This document shows positions 17,405-25,906 of a stretch of 64,000 nt of DNA, piece by piece. Within the stretch, counting starts at the first letter, position 1. Every line of letters begins with the position of its first letter. The position numbers and the translations under genes were made by a program. Source of the DNA: Sphingobium arseniciresistens (GTDB taxonomy: Bacteria; Pseudomonadota; Alphaproteobacteria; Sphingomonadales; Sphingomonadaceae); the NCBI GenBank assembly GCA_029167225.1, contig JARFNK010000008.1:1-64000 (forward strand), given 5' to 3'. The notes below the pieces were generated by a model. That model was not told the origin of the DNA. It saw only the letters and a list, made by a program, of their open reading frames with translations, and searched no databases.

Positions 17405-17545
17405 GGCATCGTCATCCTCCCCAGCGAGGGGAGGGGGACCAATCGCAGGAAGGTGGAGGGGCGCGCTCTCGACGGGCTGGCGCTTCTCCGTCAGGCTTTG
17501 CCTGCCACCTCCCTTTCCAGGGAAGGATTGGGGTGGCGGCCTCAT
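17405..17545. repeat. Probable degenerate dispersed repeat
   Basis: An intergenic stretch rich in CCTCC/GGAGG blocks, from about CATCCTCCCCAGCGAGGGGAGG to CCACCTCCCTTTCC and GGGTGGCGGCC. Long imperfect palindromes of this style recur between genes in sphingomonads. A single copy lies in the window, so the call rests on style rather than an aligned copy. Confidence 0.35.
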
Positions 17546-17628
17546 CGTTACCGCGCGGATGTCCTTCCGCTCTTTTCTCCATCGTCGATCCCTGATCTAA
17601 TCGCCGGCGCGACGATAAGGAGAAACAT

Positions 17629-18249
17629 ATGTCGGGCAGCGCATCACCGCCGATGCTTCAGGCGCTACGAAGGGGCATGCAGGAAAGCACCGCCGATCCG
17701 GCCTATGCCGACATGATCGACACGCTGCGCGGCTTCCTCGATCAGCTTGCAATGGCGCGGCCGGACGAGGCGGACATCCTGGCACTGGACGAGGATCTGC
17801 AAAAGTGGACCGCGCGTCTGGCGGATGCGCGCGTGGAGGAGAGCGCGCGGATGTTTTCCCGCATTCCCGATGTGCCCGGCCATGGTCAGGTGATGTGCCC
17901 GGCCTTTGCGATCGACGCGCAGGATGAGACGTCGCTGCATGCCCGCGTCACCTTTGGCGACTATTTTCTGGGCGCAAATGGTGCGGCACATGGTGGATCG
18001 GTGGCGCTGCTCTTTGACGAGATCCTGGGTATCCCGGCCAATCACGGTGTCGCCACCATGGCACGCACCGCCTATCTGCATGTGAATTACCGTTCGATCA
18101 CGCCGATCAACCGGGAGTTGCAGGTTACGGCGACGGTCGCGTCGGTCGATGGGCGCAAGCGCATCGTGCGCGGGGAATTGAGGGACGGCGAAAGGCTCTG
18201 CGCCGATGCCGAAGGGCTGTTCCTGGAGCTACTCTCCGGCCAGCAATAA
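17629..18249 (+). CDS. PaaI-family hotdog thioesterase
   Basis: A 206-residue protein with a helical N-terminal extension (about 1-85) and a C-terminal hotdog-fold domain. The active-site signature is clear: GANGAAHGGSVALLFDEILG, with the HGG turn and catalytic Asp/Glu region, then ARTAYLHVNYRSITPINRELQV and the RGELRDGERLCADAEGLF strand. Family members hydrolyse acyl-CoA thioesters; substrate is not predictable here. Convergent with argC, with only 36 bp between the stop codons. Confidence 0.85.
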   Translation: MSGSASPPMLQALRRGMQESTADPAYADMIDTLRGFLDQLAMARPDEADILALDEDLQKWTARLADARVEESARMFSRIPDVPGHGQVMCPAFAIDAQDETSLHARVTFGDYFLGANGAAHGGSVALLFDEILGIPANHGVATMARTAYLHVNYRSITPINRELQVTATVASVDGRKRIVRGELRDGERLCADAEGLFLELLSGQQ

Positions 18250-18285
18250 ACAGGCGGACGCTACGCGGCGCCCGCCCTGAGCGGA

Positions 18286-19239
18286 TTAGAGCCGCAAGCC
18301 TGCCGCTTCGTCCAGCCCCGCCATGATGTTGAGGTTCTGCACGGCGGCGCCCGCCGCGCCCTTGCCCAGATTGTCGAGCGCCGCGACGAGGCGGGCCTGC
18401 CCGGTCGCCTCGTTGCCGAAGACGAACAGCTCCAGCCGATCGGTAGCGCCGACCTGCTCGATGCCGATACCGCCCATGGCACCGCTGGCTTCCAGCGAGG
18501 CGACGCTGACCGACGCGGCACCGGCATAGGCGGCCTCAAGCGCCGCATGGACTTGCGCCAGGCTCGGCTTCGCCGCCATCGCGCGCAGCTGCAACGGCAC
18601 TTCCACCAGCATGCCGCGATAGGTGCGGGCAACGGCCGGCGCGAAGATCGGCGGGTGCTCGGTCTGCCCATGATGCTGCATCTCGGGCACATGCTTGTGT
18701 GCCAGCCCCATGGCATAGGCGCGGAAGGCGGTATCCGTCGCATCGGGTGCATCGCCGTTCTCGAACGCCGCGATCATCGACTTGCCGCCGCCGGAATAGC
18801 CCGAGACGGCGTTGATCGTCAGTGGCCAGTCGGCGGGGATCAGCCCGGCGCGCAACAACGGCCGTACCAGCGCGAGATAGCCGGTCGGGTAGCAGCCGGG
18901 ATTGGCGACGAAGCGCGCGGCGGCGATGCGTTCGCGCTGGTCGGGCTCCATTTCCGGGAAGCCATAGGTCCAGCCATCCGCCACGCGGTGCGCGGTGGAG
19001 GCGTCGATCACCTTCGTCCGGCCATTGTCGATCAGCGACACCGCTTCGCGCGCGGCGTCGTCCGGCAGGCAGAGGATGACGATGTCGGCATCGTTCAGGG
19101 CCTGGCGTCGGGCGGCGGCGTCCTTGCGCTGGTCGTCGGCCAGGGTGATGAGTGCGATCTCTTCGCGGCCGGCCAGCCGCTCGCGGATCTCAAGGCCGGT
19201 CGTGCCGACCGCGCCGTCGATAAAGATATTCGTCGTCAT
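18286..19239 (-). CDS. argC: N-acetyl-gamma-glutamyl-phosphate reductase ArgC (type 2)
   Basis: NADPH-dependent third step of arginine synthesis, reducing N-acetylglutamyl phosphate to the semialdehyde. The 317-residue length matches the short type 2 enzymes. NAD(P) loop GAVGTTGLEI near residues 9-18, active-site Cys116 in FVANPGCYPTG, and the GYSGGGK and HKHVPEM elements are present. Start at 19239: only one base separates it from the stop of the upstream NlpC/P60 gene (TGACATG), which indicates coupling. An arginine-pathway gene at the end of a peptidase/MarR operon is unexpected. Confidence 0.94.
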   Translation of the reverse strand: MTTNIFIDGAVGTTGLEIRERLAGREEIALITLADDQRKDAAARRQALNDADIVILCLPDDAAREAVSLIDNGRTKVIDASTAHRVADGWTYGFPEMEPDQRERIAAARFVANPGCYPTGYLALVRPLLRAGLIPADWPLTINAVSGYSGGGKSMIAAFENGDAPDATDTAFRAYAMGLAHKHVPEMQHHGQTEHPPIFAPAVARTYRGMLVEVPLQLRAMAAKPSLAQVHAALEAAYAGAASVSVASLEASGAMGGIGIEQVGATDRLELFVFGNEATGQARLVAALDNLGKGAAGAAVQNLNIMAGLDEAAGLRL

Positions 19240-19240
19240 G

Positions 19241-20143
19241 TCAGCCGATCCTCCGGCGCGCCAATATGGGGTGTTCGTGCGCGGGTTGAAGGCGCGCGAC
19301 GACATCGGCCAGCGGCTCGACCACTGTCGCCATCCAGTGGGCATTGGCGTGCAGCAGGTTTTCCCCGTCCACCATCAGGCCGACATGGCCGGGGAAGAAG
19401 ACAAGGTCGCCCCGCTCCAGCGCAGCATCGTCGGGCAGGGGATTGCCGATGCCCTCGCGCTGCAGATCGGTATCGCGCGGCACGGACATGCCGCAGGCCG
19501 CCAGCGCGACCTGCACCAGCCCGGAACAGTCGAGGCCGCCATGGCCGCGCCCGCCCCAGAAATAGGGCTGCCCCAGATGACGCATCGCGACCGCGACCCA
19601 ATCACTTTCCAGCGCGTCGATCGGCGCCAGATGGCGCATGTGGACAAAGCCCTCGGCGCAGGAGACGAAGTCGCCCTCCTGGGTGCCCGCGCAGACCGCG
19701 CCGGCCGACCAGACATCGCTGATCGGCGACTTGATGTCGGGCGCGGAGAAAATGGGCGCGTTGGCCTTCACCCGCCATTGCGGCGCCTCGAACTGGTCGA
19801 GCGCGTCGCGCCGGACATAGCCGACATAGCCGTCATGCCCGCAAAAGCCCCAGACCCAGTCGGTGGTGACGTCGAGTGCGTGGAAACTCTCGCCATGCAG
19901 CAATTGCGAGCAAGCCGTGGCGCTGACCGATGGCGTCTCGCGCAGCATCGCACCGGGGACGACGCAGTTCATCGCGATCGCACGGGCATAATGCGCGGAA
20001 AACAGCGTGCCCGCGAGAGAAACGTCGGCAAGATCGCCGCGCACGGCGTGGATTCGGGGGTCGAGTCGAACGGAAGCGCCGGTCAGGTGAAACCGGGTGC
20101 GTTCAGGCTGCGTGCTCCGCAGTGTGCTTTCTTTGCCTTTCAT
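19241..20143 (-). CDS. NlpC/P60 (C40) cell-wall peptidase with SH3 domains
   Basis: Cysteine endopeptidase of the NlpC/P60 family, expected to cut peptide cross-links or stems of peptidoglycan or related cell-wall fragments. Of 300 residues, 60-170 form SH3-like domains (LLHGESFHALDVTTDWVWGF, GYVGYVRRDAL). The catalytic domain has Cys206 in GGLDCSGLVQVAL, His253 in FPGHVGLMVDG and a His near 266-269 in LHANAHW. No signal peptide is visible, so it is probably cytoplasmic and may recycle muropeptides. AGGA 7 nt upstream supports Met at 20143, giving a 41-bp overlap with the marR-like gene. It is followed one base later by argC. Confidence 0.88.
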   Translation of the reverse strand: MKGKESTLRSTQPERTRFHLTGASVRLDPRIHAVRGDLADVSLAGTLFSAHYARAIAMNCVVPGAMLRETPSVSATACSQLLHGESFHALDVTTDWVWGFCGHDGYVGYVRRDALDQFEAPQWRVKANAPIFSAPDIKSPISDVWSAGAVCAGTQEGDFVSCAEGFVHMRHLAPIDALESDWVAVAMRHLGQPYFWGGRGHGGLDCSGLVQVALAACGMSVPRDTDLQREGIGNPLPDDAALERGDLVFFPGHVGLMVDGENLLHANAHWMATVVEPLADVVARLQPAHEHPILARRRIG

Positions 20144-20573
20144 CGCCTGTTCCTGCGATGAAATGGTTGAATCCGTCAAGAAACTGGGCCCCTTTAGCCG
20201 TCTGCGTGACGAAAATATTCCGGCGGTCTGCCGCGTCGCGCTCCCGGCGCAGATAGCTGAGCGCGGACAGCTTGTTAAGTGCGCGTGTGATGACGGGTTT
20301 GGAGACGTTCAAACGCTCTGCCAGACCCCTTACCGTATGGGGGCCGGGCATGATGTAGATCGTCATCATCAGGGCCATTTGGCGGTTGGTGAGGTCGGGT
20401 TCGCCAGACCGCACATAATCCACCAGTGTCCTTCGCCACTGATCGAGCGATTTTGTCGTCGCGCTTCCGCTGGCACGAAAGTTTTCCTGAGGGACACCGT
20501 TCATGCCGATCAAACGCGCAACATAGGCATCGGTTGCGTAACGGCCGGGCAAGGTAGCTTTTTTTGGCGGCAT
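20103..20573 (-). CDS. MarR-family transcriptional regulator
   Basis: A 156-residue winged-helix protein. The N-terminal region carries a helix KSLDQWRRTLVDYVRS, then LTNRQMALMMTIYIMPGPHTVRGLAERLNVSKPVITRALNKLSALSYLRRERDAADRRNIFVTQT, in which the recognition helix (SKPVITRALNKL) and the wing (RERDAADRRN) are clear. The C-terminal helix ends GDERQRKHTAEHAA. MarR proteins usually sense small molecules and repress nearby genes. Met at 20573 lies 71 bp downstream of the M17 peptidase stop; the frame is open further but runs through that gene. Its 3' end overlaps the NlpC/P60 gene. Confidence 0.85.
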   Translation of the reverse strand: MPPKKATLPGRYATDAYVARLIGMNGVPQENFRASGSATTKSLDQWRRTLVDYVRSGEPDLTNRQMALMMTIYIMPGPHTVRGLAERLNVSKPVITRALNKLSALSYLRRERDAADRRNIFVTQTAKGAQFLDGFNHFIAGTGDERQRKHTAEHAA

Positions 20574-20644
20574 ATGCAGAAATGGCCGGAAATCGATGGA
20601 TTTTTGGCCACCTGTGCGCCGCTGACGAAGCGCGAGGGCCGCCC

Positions 20645-22042
20645 CTATCCCTCGCCGCGATAGCGCTCCGTCAGCATGGCAAAGGCCGCGCGCAGGCCCA
20701 GCGCCTCGCCGCCCTTGGGGCGCCCCGGCTTGGCCGCCGGGCGCCAGGCGAATGTATCGAAATGCGCCCAGAGGGTGCTTTCGGGCACGAACCTGCGCAG
20801 GAACAGCGCGGCGGTGATCGCGCCGGCAAAGCCGCCATCGCCGGCATTGTTGATGTCGGCAACGTCTGACTTGAGCATCTCGGCATAGCCGTCCCACAGC
20901 GGCAGGCGCCAGACGGGATCGTCCACATCCTTGCCGGCACCGGCCAGCGCCTGTGCGAGCGAATCGTCGTTGGCGAACAGCGCTGGAAGATCCGGGCCCA
21001 GCGCCACTCGCGCCGCGCCGGTCAGCGTGGCGAAGTCCAGGATCAGCTCGGGCGATGCCTCGCCCGCCTTGGTCAGCGCGTCGCCCAGCACCAAGCGGCC
21101 CTCGGCATCGGTATTGCCGATCTCGACCGACAGGCCGGCACGGCTCGACAGGATGTCGCCGGGGCGGAAGGCATTGCCGCTGATCGCATTTTCCGCAGCG
21201 GGGATCAGCAGGTGCAGCCGCACCGGCAGGCGCGAGGCCATGATGAGCCCGGACAGCGCCAGCGCATGGGCCGCACCGCCCATGTCCTTCTTCATCAGGC
21301 GCATGCCGGCGGAGGGCTTGATATCCAGCCCGCCGCTGTCGAAGCACACGCCCTTGCCGATGATGGCGATGCGGGGATGGCGCGGATCGCCCCATTCCAG
21401 TTCGATGAGGCGCGGGGCAAAGCTGCGGTCGGCGGCGCGACCGACGGCGTGGATCATCGGATAGCCGACCGATAGCTCGTCGCCGCGCGTGACCGTGAGC
21501 TTCGCGTCGTGCGCCTTGGCGATGGTGGCCGCTTCCGCCTCGATCTGCTCCGGCCCCATGTCGCAGGCCGGCACGTTCACCATGTCGCGCACCAGCGCGA
21601 TCGCTTCCGCCATCCTGACGGTCGAATCGATGCGGGCGACATCGCTGGTCAGCAATACGCGCGGCCCCTCCGCCTTGTCGGCCTTGCGATAGCGGTCGAA
21701 GCGATAGTGCGCCGTCAGCCAGCCGAGCATCGCGGCGCCAGGCGTCCCCTCGTCCAGGCGGTAGCTGCCCTGCGGAAGCGCTTCGGCAAGGCGAGCGAGG
21801 CACCAGCTGGACATGGAATCGCGTTTCGCGACGCCAGCGACGACCGACCAGTCATCGGCCTTCTGCCCCGGCAGGATCGCATATTCGCCGCTCTTGCCGG
21901 CAAATTTCTGTGCCGCCGCGGCGGCGCGCTGCTGTTCGGGGCGGGCGTTCAGCCAGTCGGTGAAACCGGCCTCCTCTACCAGGGTGATGGATCGGGCGGG
22001 CTGGCCATTGTCGGCTTTCAGCAGGTCGGAATAGATGCTCAT
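20645..22042 (-). CDS. Leucyl aminopeptidase family protein (M17)
   Basis: Cytoplasmic metallo-aminopeptidase of 465 residues that removes N-terminal residues from peptides. The M17 signature NTDAEGRLVLGDAL is intact, as are GKGVCFDSGGLDIKPSAGMRLMKKDMGGAA with metal ligands and the catalytic Lys, and RDMVNVPACDMGP, the usual linker motif. Start at 22042 (MSIYSDLLKADNG) was chosen over an in-frame Met 8 codons upstream. It is first in a leftward run M17 - MarR - NlpC/P60 - argC, which suggests breakdown of peptides or muropeptides with local regulation. Confidence 0.93.
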   Translation of the reverse strand: MSIYSDLLKADNGQPARSITLVEEAGFTDWLNARPEQQRAAAAAQKFAGKSGEYAILPGQKADDWSVVAGVAKRDSMSSWCLARLAEALPQGSYRLDEGTPGAAMLGWLTAHYRFDRYRKADKAEGPRVLLTSDVARIDSTVRMAEAIALVRDMVNVPACDMGPEQIEAEAATIAKAHDAKLTVTRGDELSVGYPMIHAVGRAADRSFAPRLIELEWGDPRHPRIAIIGKGVCFDSGGLDIKPSAGMRLMKKDMGGAAHALALSGLIMASRLPVRLHLLIPAAENAISGNAFRPGDILSSRAGLSVEIGNTDAEGRLVLGDALTKAGEASPELILDFATLTGAARVALGPDLPALFANDDSLAQALAGAGKDVDDPVWRLPLWDGYAEMLKSDVADINNAGDGGFAGAITAALFLRRFVPESTLWAHFDTFAWRPAAKPGRPKGGEALGLRAAFAMLTERYRGEG

Positions 22043-22209
22043 GCCCGCCGGTTTAGGGGAAAGCACGGGACCATGAAAAGGCGAATTTAGGAGCGTTTTT
22101 TATCGTCGCATGCAGCCGTCCCGTCGCGTGCGCCCTTTGCATGGGGGCGCAGGAGGCCTAGGTTGGGCATAGAGCCCGACCATGGGCCGCCAGGACAAGG
22201 AGAATGAGG

Positions 22210-22407
22210 ATGCATATTCGTCAAACCCCCGCGCAGCGCGCGTTGCGGGAGCGGGCCTATCATCTGGCCGACAGCGGTAGTTTCGCGAACGTCCACGAGG
22301 TGGAGCGGGCGCTGATCGGCGAAGGCTGGGCCGATGCCGGCAAGGAGATGCAGGGCGACTATCTGCGCAAGGCCGTGGGTGAGCGTTGCAAGGCGGCATC
22401 GCACTGA
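22210..22407 (+). CDS. Small basic protein, unknown function
   Basis: A 65-residue soluble protein (MHIRQTPAQRALRERAYHLADSG, then VERALIGEGWADAGKEMQGDYLRKAVGERC). The mostly helical pattern, with a WADA turn, is typical of small alphaproteobacterial unknowns. AAGGAG at 22197-22202 lies 7 nt before ATG 22210, so this start is preferred over ATG 22204. Its TGA overlaps the ATG of the following lipoprotein gene (TGATG at 22405-22409). Confidence 0.6.
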   Translation: MHIRQTPAQRALRERAYHLADSGSFANVHEVERALIGEGWADAGKEMQGDYLRKAVGERCKAASH

Positions 22408-23297
22408 TGCAGGCCATGAACGGCGGCGGCGCGATGTCGGACAGCAAGGCGTTTTGCATCGCGGCGTCGCGGAAGGTGGCGTTGGGCGGGATCGGCATGG
22501 CGCTGATCCTGGCTGGCGGCTGCTCGCCGCAGTCTGGGCAGGAGTCTGGGCAGCAGAATGCTGCGCCGGGCAGTCAGGCTGCGTCAGCCGTGCCGCCGGG
22601 GCAACCCGCCGCGCCGCCGCCGGCCAAGCCGTTCAAGGTCGAGGAGAAGACCGACCTGCTCGAATTTTCCTATGCCTGGCCAGCGGAGGCTGCTGCCGTG
22701 CCCGCGATCGCCGAAAGGCTGGGTGGGGAAATGGATCGGTCAAAGGCCGATGCGGTGAAGCTGGCCGGGGAGGATCGCAAGGCGGCGAAGGCCAACGGCT
22801 TTCCCTTCCATGCGCACAGCCTGCAGAGCAGTTGGGAGACGCGCGCTGCCACGCCGCGCTTCCTCAGCCTGATCGGGACGTCCTATGTCTATACCGGCGG
22901 CGCCCATGGCATGACCGGCTACACGCCGCTGCTGTGGGACAAGAAGACGGGGCAGGAACTGGATTTCGAGGCGATGCTGACGTCGCCGGCCGCGCTCAAG
23001 CAGGCGGTGGGGAAGCGCTTTTGCGACGTGCTCGACACGCAGCGGGCGCAGAAGCGCGGCGAACCGGTGAAGCGAACCGGCGCGGACGATTTCACCGCAT
23101 GTCCCGATATGATGAAACAGGCGATCGTGCCGACATCGAAAGAGGGCAGGCCGATCGATTCGATCACCGTCGTCATCGGCCCTTACGAAGCCGGCCCCTA
23201 TGCCGAAGGCAGCTATGAGGTGCCCGTGCCCGTCGACGCGGCGATGCTGAAGGCGATCAAGCCTGAATATCGTGAGGCGTTCAGCGCGGCACCGTGA
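22407..23297 (+). CDS. Lipoprotein with DUF4163/DUF3298 (RsiV-like) domains
   Basis: An exported lipoprotein of about 296 residues: an N-terminal signal ends LILAGGC, followed by a Gln/Pro/Ala-rich linker. The mature part has a DUF4163-like N-terminal half (DLLEFSYAWPAEAAAVPAIAERL) and a DUF3298-like half with GTSYVYTGGAHGMTGYTPLLWDKKTGQELDFEAML. This is the layout seen in RsiV and PdaC-type envelope proteins, some of which bind lysozyme or muropeptides. The start overlaps the stop of the upstream small gene (TGATG), implying coupling; Met at 22434 is an alternative. Two Cys in the C-terminal half (FCDVL and TACPDMM) may form a disulfide. Confidence 0.75.
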   Translation: MQAMNGGGAMSDSKAFCIAASRKVALGGIGMALILAGGCSPQSGQESGQQNAAPGSQAASAVPPGQPAAPPPAKPFKVEEKTDLLEFSYAWPAEAAAVPAIAERLGGEMDRSKADAVKLAGEDRKAAKANGFPFHAHSLQSSWETRAATPRFLSLIGTSYVYTGGAHGMTGYTPLLWDKKTGQELDFEAMLTSPAALKQAVGKRFCDVLDTQRAQKRGEPVKRTGADDFTACPDMMKQAIVPTSKEGRPIDSITVVIGPYEAGPYAEGSYEVPVPVDAAMLKAIKPEYREAFSAAP

Positions 23298-23369
23298 TCG
23301 TGCGGTGCTCGCTGATGCGGCTTGGCGGTCTTCCGGTTGCCGCGAGCCGAGGCGAGCGACAGGAATGCT

Positions 23370-24740
23370 TCAGGCGACGGGCGCGCCGAACAGGTCGTGC
23401 TCGTCGGCATCCTCGATGGTAACGCGCAGGATATCGCCGGCCTTGCTGCCTTCTGGCACGTCGCGCAGGAAGACATTGCCGTCGATTTCCGGGGCGTCGG
23501 CCTGCGACCTTGCGGTGGCGCCGATGCTGCCGTCTTCCTCGTCGGGTTCGCCGACCTCGTCGATGATCACGGGCATGGTGCGGCCCACCTTGGCGGCGAG
23601 CTTGGCGGCAGAGATCGCGGCAGTCTTTTCCATGATCCGCTGGTAGCGCTCTTCCTTCACCTCTTCGGGCACCGGATTGGGCAGGGCGTTGGCGCTGGCA
23701 CCCTCGACTGCCTCGAAGCGGAAGGCGCCCACGCGATCCAGCTGTGCCTCCTCCAGCCAGTCGAGCAGATACTGGAAGTCCGCCTCTGTCTCGCCGGGGA
23801 AGCCAACGACGAAGCTGGAGCGGATGGCGATATCCGGGCAGATGTCCCGCCATGTGTGGATGCGGTTCAGCACCTTCGCCTCATTGGCGGGGCGCTTCAT
23901 GGCTTTCAGCACATTGGGCGCGGCGTGCTGGAACGGGATGTCGAGATAGGGCGTCAGCAGCCCCTCGGCCATCAACGGGATGACCTGATCCACATGCGGA
24001 TAGGGATAGACATAGTGCAGGCGCACCCAGGGCGGCGTCCCCTCCGCCGTGCGCAGCCCGCCCAGTTCGCGGGCGAGATCGGTCATGTGCGCGCGGACGG
24101 GGTTGCCCTTCCACATGCGCTCTTCATGCCGGGTGTCGACGCCATAGGCCGACGTATCCTGACTGATGACCAGCAATTCCTTCGTACCCGCCGACACCAG
24201 CTTTTCCGCCTCGCGCAGCACCGCATCGATGCGGCGGCTGACAAGGTCGCCGCGGATCGAGGGGATGATGCAGAAGGAGCAACGATGGTTGCAGCCTTCG
24301 GAGATCTTGAGATAGCTGTAATGGCGCGGCGTGAGCTTCAGCCCGCCTTCGGGCACCAGGTCGACAAAGGCGTTGGGCACCGGCGGCGATGCGTCATGCA
24401 CCGCGTTCACCACATCCTCATATTGATGCGCGCCGGTGATGGCGAGCACCTGCGGGAAGCGCTGGCGGATCAGCTCCGCCTCATTGCCCATGCAGCCGGT
24501 GACGATGACGCGGCCATTTTCGGCCATCGCCTCGCCGATTGCTTCCAGCGATTCCTCCTTGGCGGAATCGAGAAAGCCGCAGGTGTTGACGAGCACGACG
24601 TCGGCGCCGGCATAGTCGGCGGACATCTGATAACCGTCAGACCGGAGCTTGGTGAGGATGCGTTCGGAATCGACCAGTGCCTTGGGACAGCCAAGCGAAA
24701 CCATGCCGACCTTGGGCGCGGGGGGGAATGTTGTTGCCAT
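23370..24740 (-). CDS. rimO: Ribosomal protein S12 methylthiotransferase RimO
   Basis: Radical-SAM enzyme that adds a methylthio group to the conserved Asp of ribosomal protein S12. Of 456 residues, the UPF0004 N-terminal domain ligates one iron-sulfur cluster through Cys18 ([10 protein letters not shown]), Cys54 (NTCGF) and Cys83 (TGCMGN). The radical-SAM cluster is C150-x3-C154-x2-C157 (CNHRCSFC). A TRAM domain forms the last 65 residues. [12 protein letters not shown] distinguishes RimO from MiaB. Met at 24740 fits the family; an upstream Met at 24773 is less likely. Confidence 0.95.
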   Translation of the reverse strand: MATTFPPAPKVGMVSLGCPKALVDSERILTKLRSDGYQMSADYAGADVVLVNTCGFLDSAKEESLEAIGEAMAENGRVIVTGCMGNEAELIRQRFPQVLAITGAHQYEDVVNAVHDASPPVPNAFVDLVPEGGLKLTPRHYSYLKISEGCNHRCSFCIIPSIRGDLVSRRIDAVLREAEKLVSAGTKELLVISQDTSAYGVDTRHEERMWKGNPVRAHMTDLARELGGLRTAEGTPPWVRLHYVYPYPHVDQVIPLMAEGLLTPYLDIPFQHAAPNVLKAMKRPANEAKVLNRIHTWRDICPDIAIRSSFVVGFPGETEADFQYLLDWLEEAQLDRVGAFRFEAVEGASANALPNPVPEEVKEERYQRIMEKTAAISAAKLAAKVGRTMPVIIDEVGEPDEEDGSIGATARSQADAPEIDGNVFLRDVPEGSKAGDILRVTIEDADEHDLFGAPVA

Positions 24741-25034
24741 GATTGCCGCGGCACATAGGGATTTATTGGGCAAATGTCACGCGGGCGTGGATTCATCCAG
24801 CGAAACGGCTGGGATGGAAGGAAAAAAGGGAACGGAAAATCGTTCGTCATGCCAGCGAAAGGCCGGCGCCCTAGCTGGAGGCGTGCAACGACGGCGCAGG
24901 ACAGAATATGCCCTCCCATAGGTCCTGCATCGCGCGGATCGCAACATGATGGAGGGCATGGCATCTGCCCGTGGGCAGGGGCACGACCCTTCGTCCATAT
25001 CCTTGCTTTCGGATGCTGGCGGCGAGAGCGAGCC

Positions 25035-25727
25035 TCAGCGGATCGCGATGATCGACTTGCTCAGGCCCAGGATACGCTCATGCTCGATCCGGGCGTCCGG
25101 GAACAGATGCTTCATCTGGCGCGTGGAGAGCAGGTTGATGGCCTGAAGCTCCAGCATCGCATGGTTCATGTCGGGCTGGCGATCGATGAAGCCGCGGCGG
25201 CGGCGCAGCAGCATCTGCGCCCGGACCGCTTCGGGATACCAGTGGATGAACAGCGAACGGAAATGCGGTTCATAGGGAAAGGCGATATTGGGCGTCTGGA
25301 GATAATAATGCGGCGCGAGGCGGCGGACTTCGCGGGCCATCGCCTCGATTTCCGGCCAGTGCCCGACATGCTCGATCACGCTGTTGGAATGGACGATGTC
25401 GAAGCTGTTGTCGGCATAGTGCGACAGGTCGCAGGCATCGCCGGGCCGGATGAAATAGGGCGTATCGTCAACGGGTTCGGCCCCGATGTTGATGATGGTG
25501 ATTTCCAGCGGCAGGTCTGCCCAGAGCGGTTTCAGCCCGTTCCAGTAATTGCGCGCGCCACCGATGTCTAGGACGCGGATGGTCGATTTTCCAGCGAAAT
25601 TCTGGTCCAATAGCGCGCGGAACTTGGCGAAGCGCTTCTGCCGGAAACGGTTCTCCGAGACATGGGGGACATTTTCTCCGGCAGCATTGGTGACGCCTGG
25701 TCGTGTAGCCCTGTCCTGCGAAACCAT
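25035..25727 (-). CDS. Class I SAM-dependent methyltransferase
   Basis: A 230-residue methyltransferase with motif I VLDIGGARNYW near residue 52, an acidic strand end (TIINIGAEP), GDACDLSHYADNSFDIVHSNSVIEHV (motif IV with the usual VIEH helix) and a post-motif LAPHYYLQTPN. Substrates of this group include sugars and lipids, so a role in the adjacent polysaccharide locus is possible but unproven. AAGGGG lies 6 nt upstream. It stands at the boundary between core genes and the polysaccharide locus. Confidence 0.85.
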   Translation of the reverse strand: MVSQDRATRPGVTNAAGENVPHVSENRFRQKRFAKFRALLDQNFAGKSTIRVLDIGGARNYWNGLKPLWADLPLEITIINIGAEPVDDTPYFIRPGDACDLSHYADNSFDIVHSNSVIEHVGHWPEIEAMAREVRRLAPHYYLQTPNIAFPYEPHFRSLFIHWYPEAVRAQMLLRRRRGFIDRQPDMNHAMLELQAINLLSTRQMKHLFPDARIEHERILGLSKSIIAIR

Positions 25728-25840
25728 CTGAACCCCTTAATGAACTGCCTGAAAGCGCCGGACGTCGCCTACACGTCCACGATTGCGCTACCGTTACTGC
25801 GCAGTCAAGGATGTGTCCGGCCAAATGTTGCGTTGCAATA

Positions 25841-25884
25841 AAAGAAAGGACCGGGGGTGTTCCACGGTGGAACATCCCCGGTCC
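25841..25884 (-). terminator. Strong terminator of the GH12-RTX gene
   Basis: Arms from GGACCGGGG and TGTTCCAC pair with GTGGAACA and CCCCGGTCC, a near-perfect stem of about 17 bp with one G/T interruption. On the minus strand it is followed by TTTCTTTTATT. It lies 23 bp past the stop codon of the RTX gene. Confidence 0.9.
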
Positions 25885-25906
25885 GATATTCATTCAGGAC
25901 GATGTT

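Noticed and set aside
18253..18276. Hairpin between the thioesterase and argC stop codons
   Set aside because: A 9-bp stem with one mismatch (GGCGGACGC ... GCGCCCGCC) but no T-run on either strand, so it was not called a terminator.
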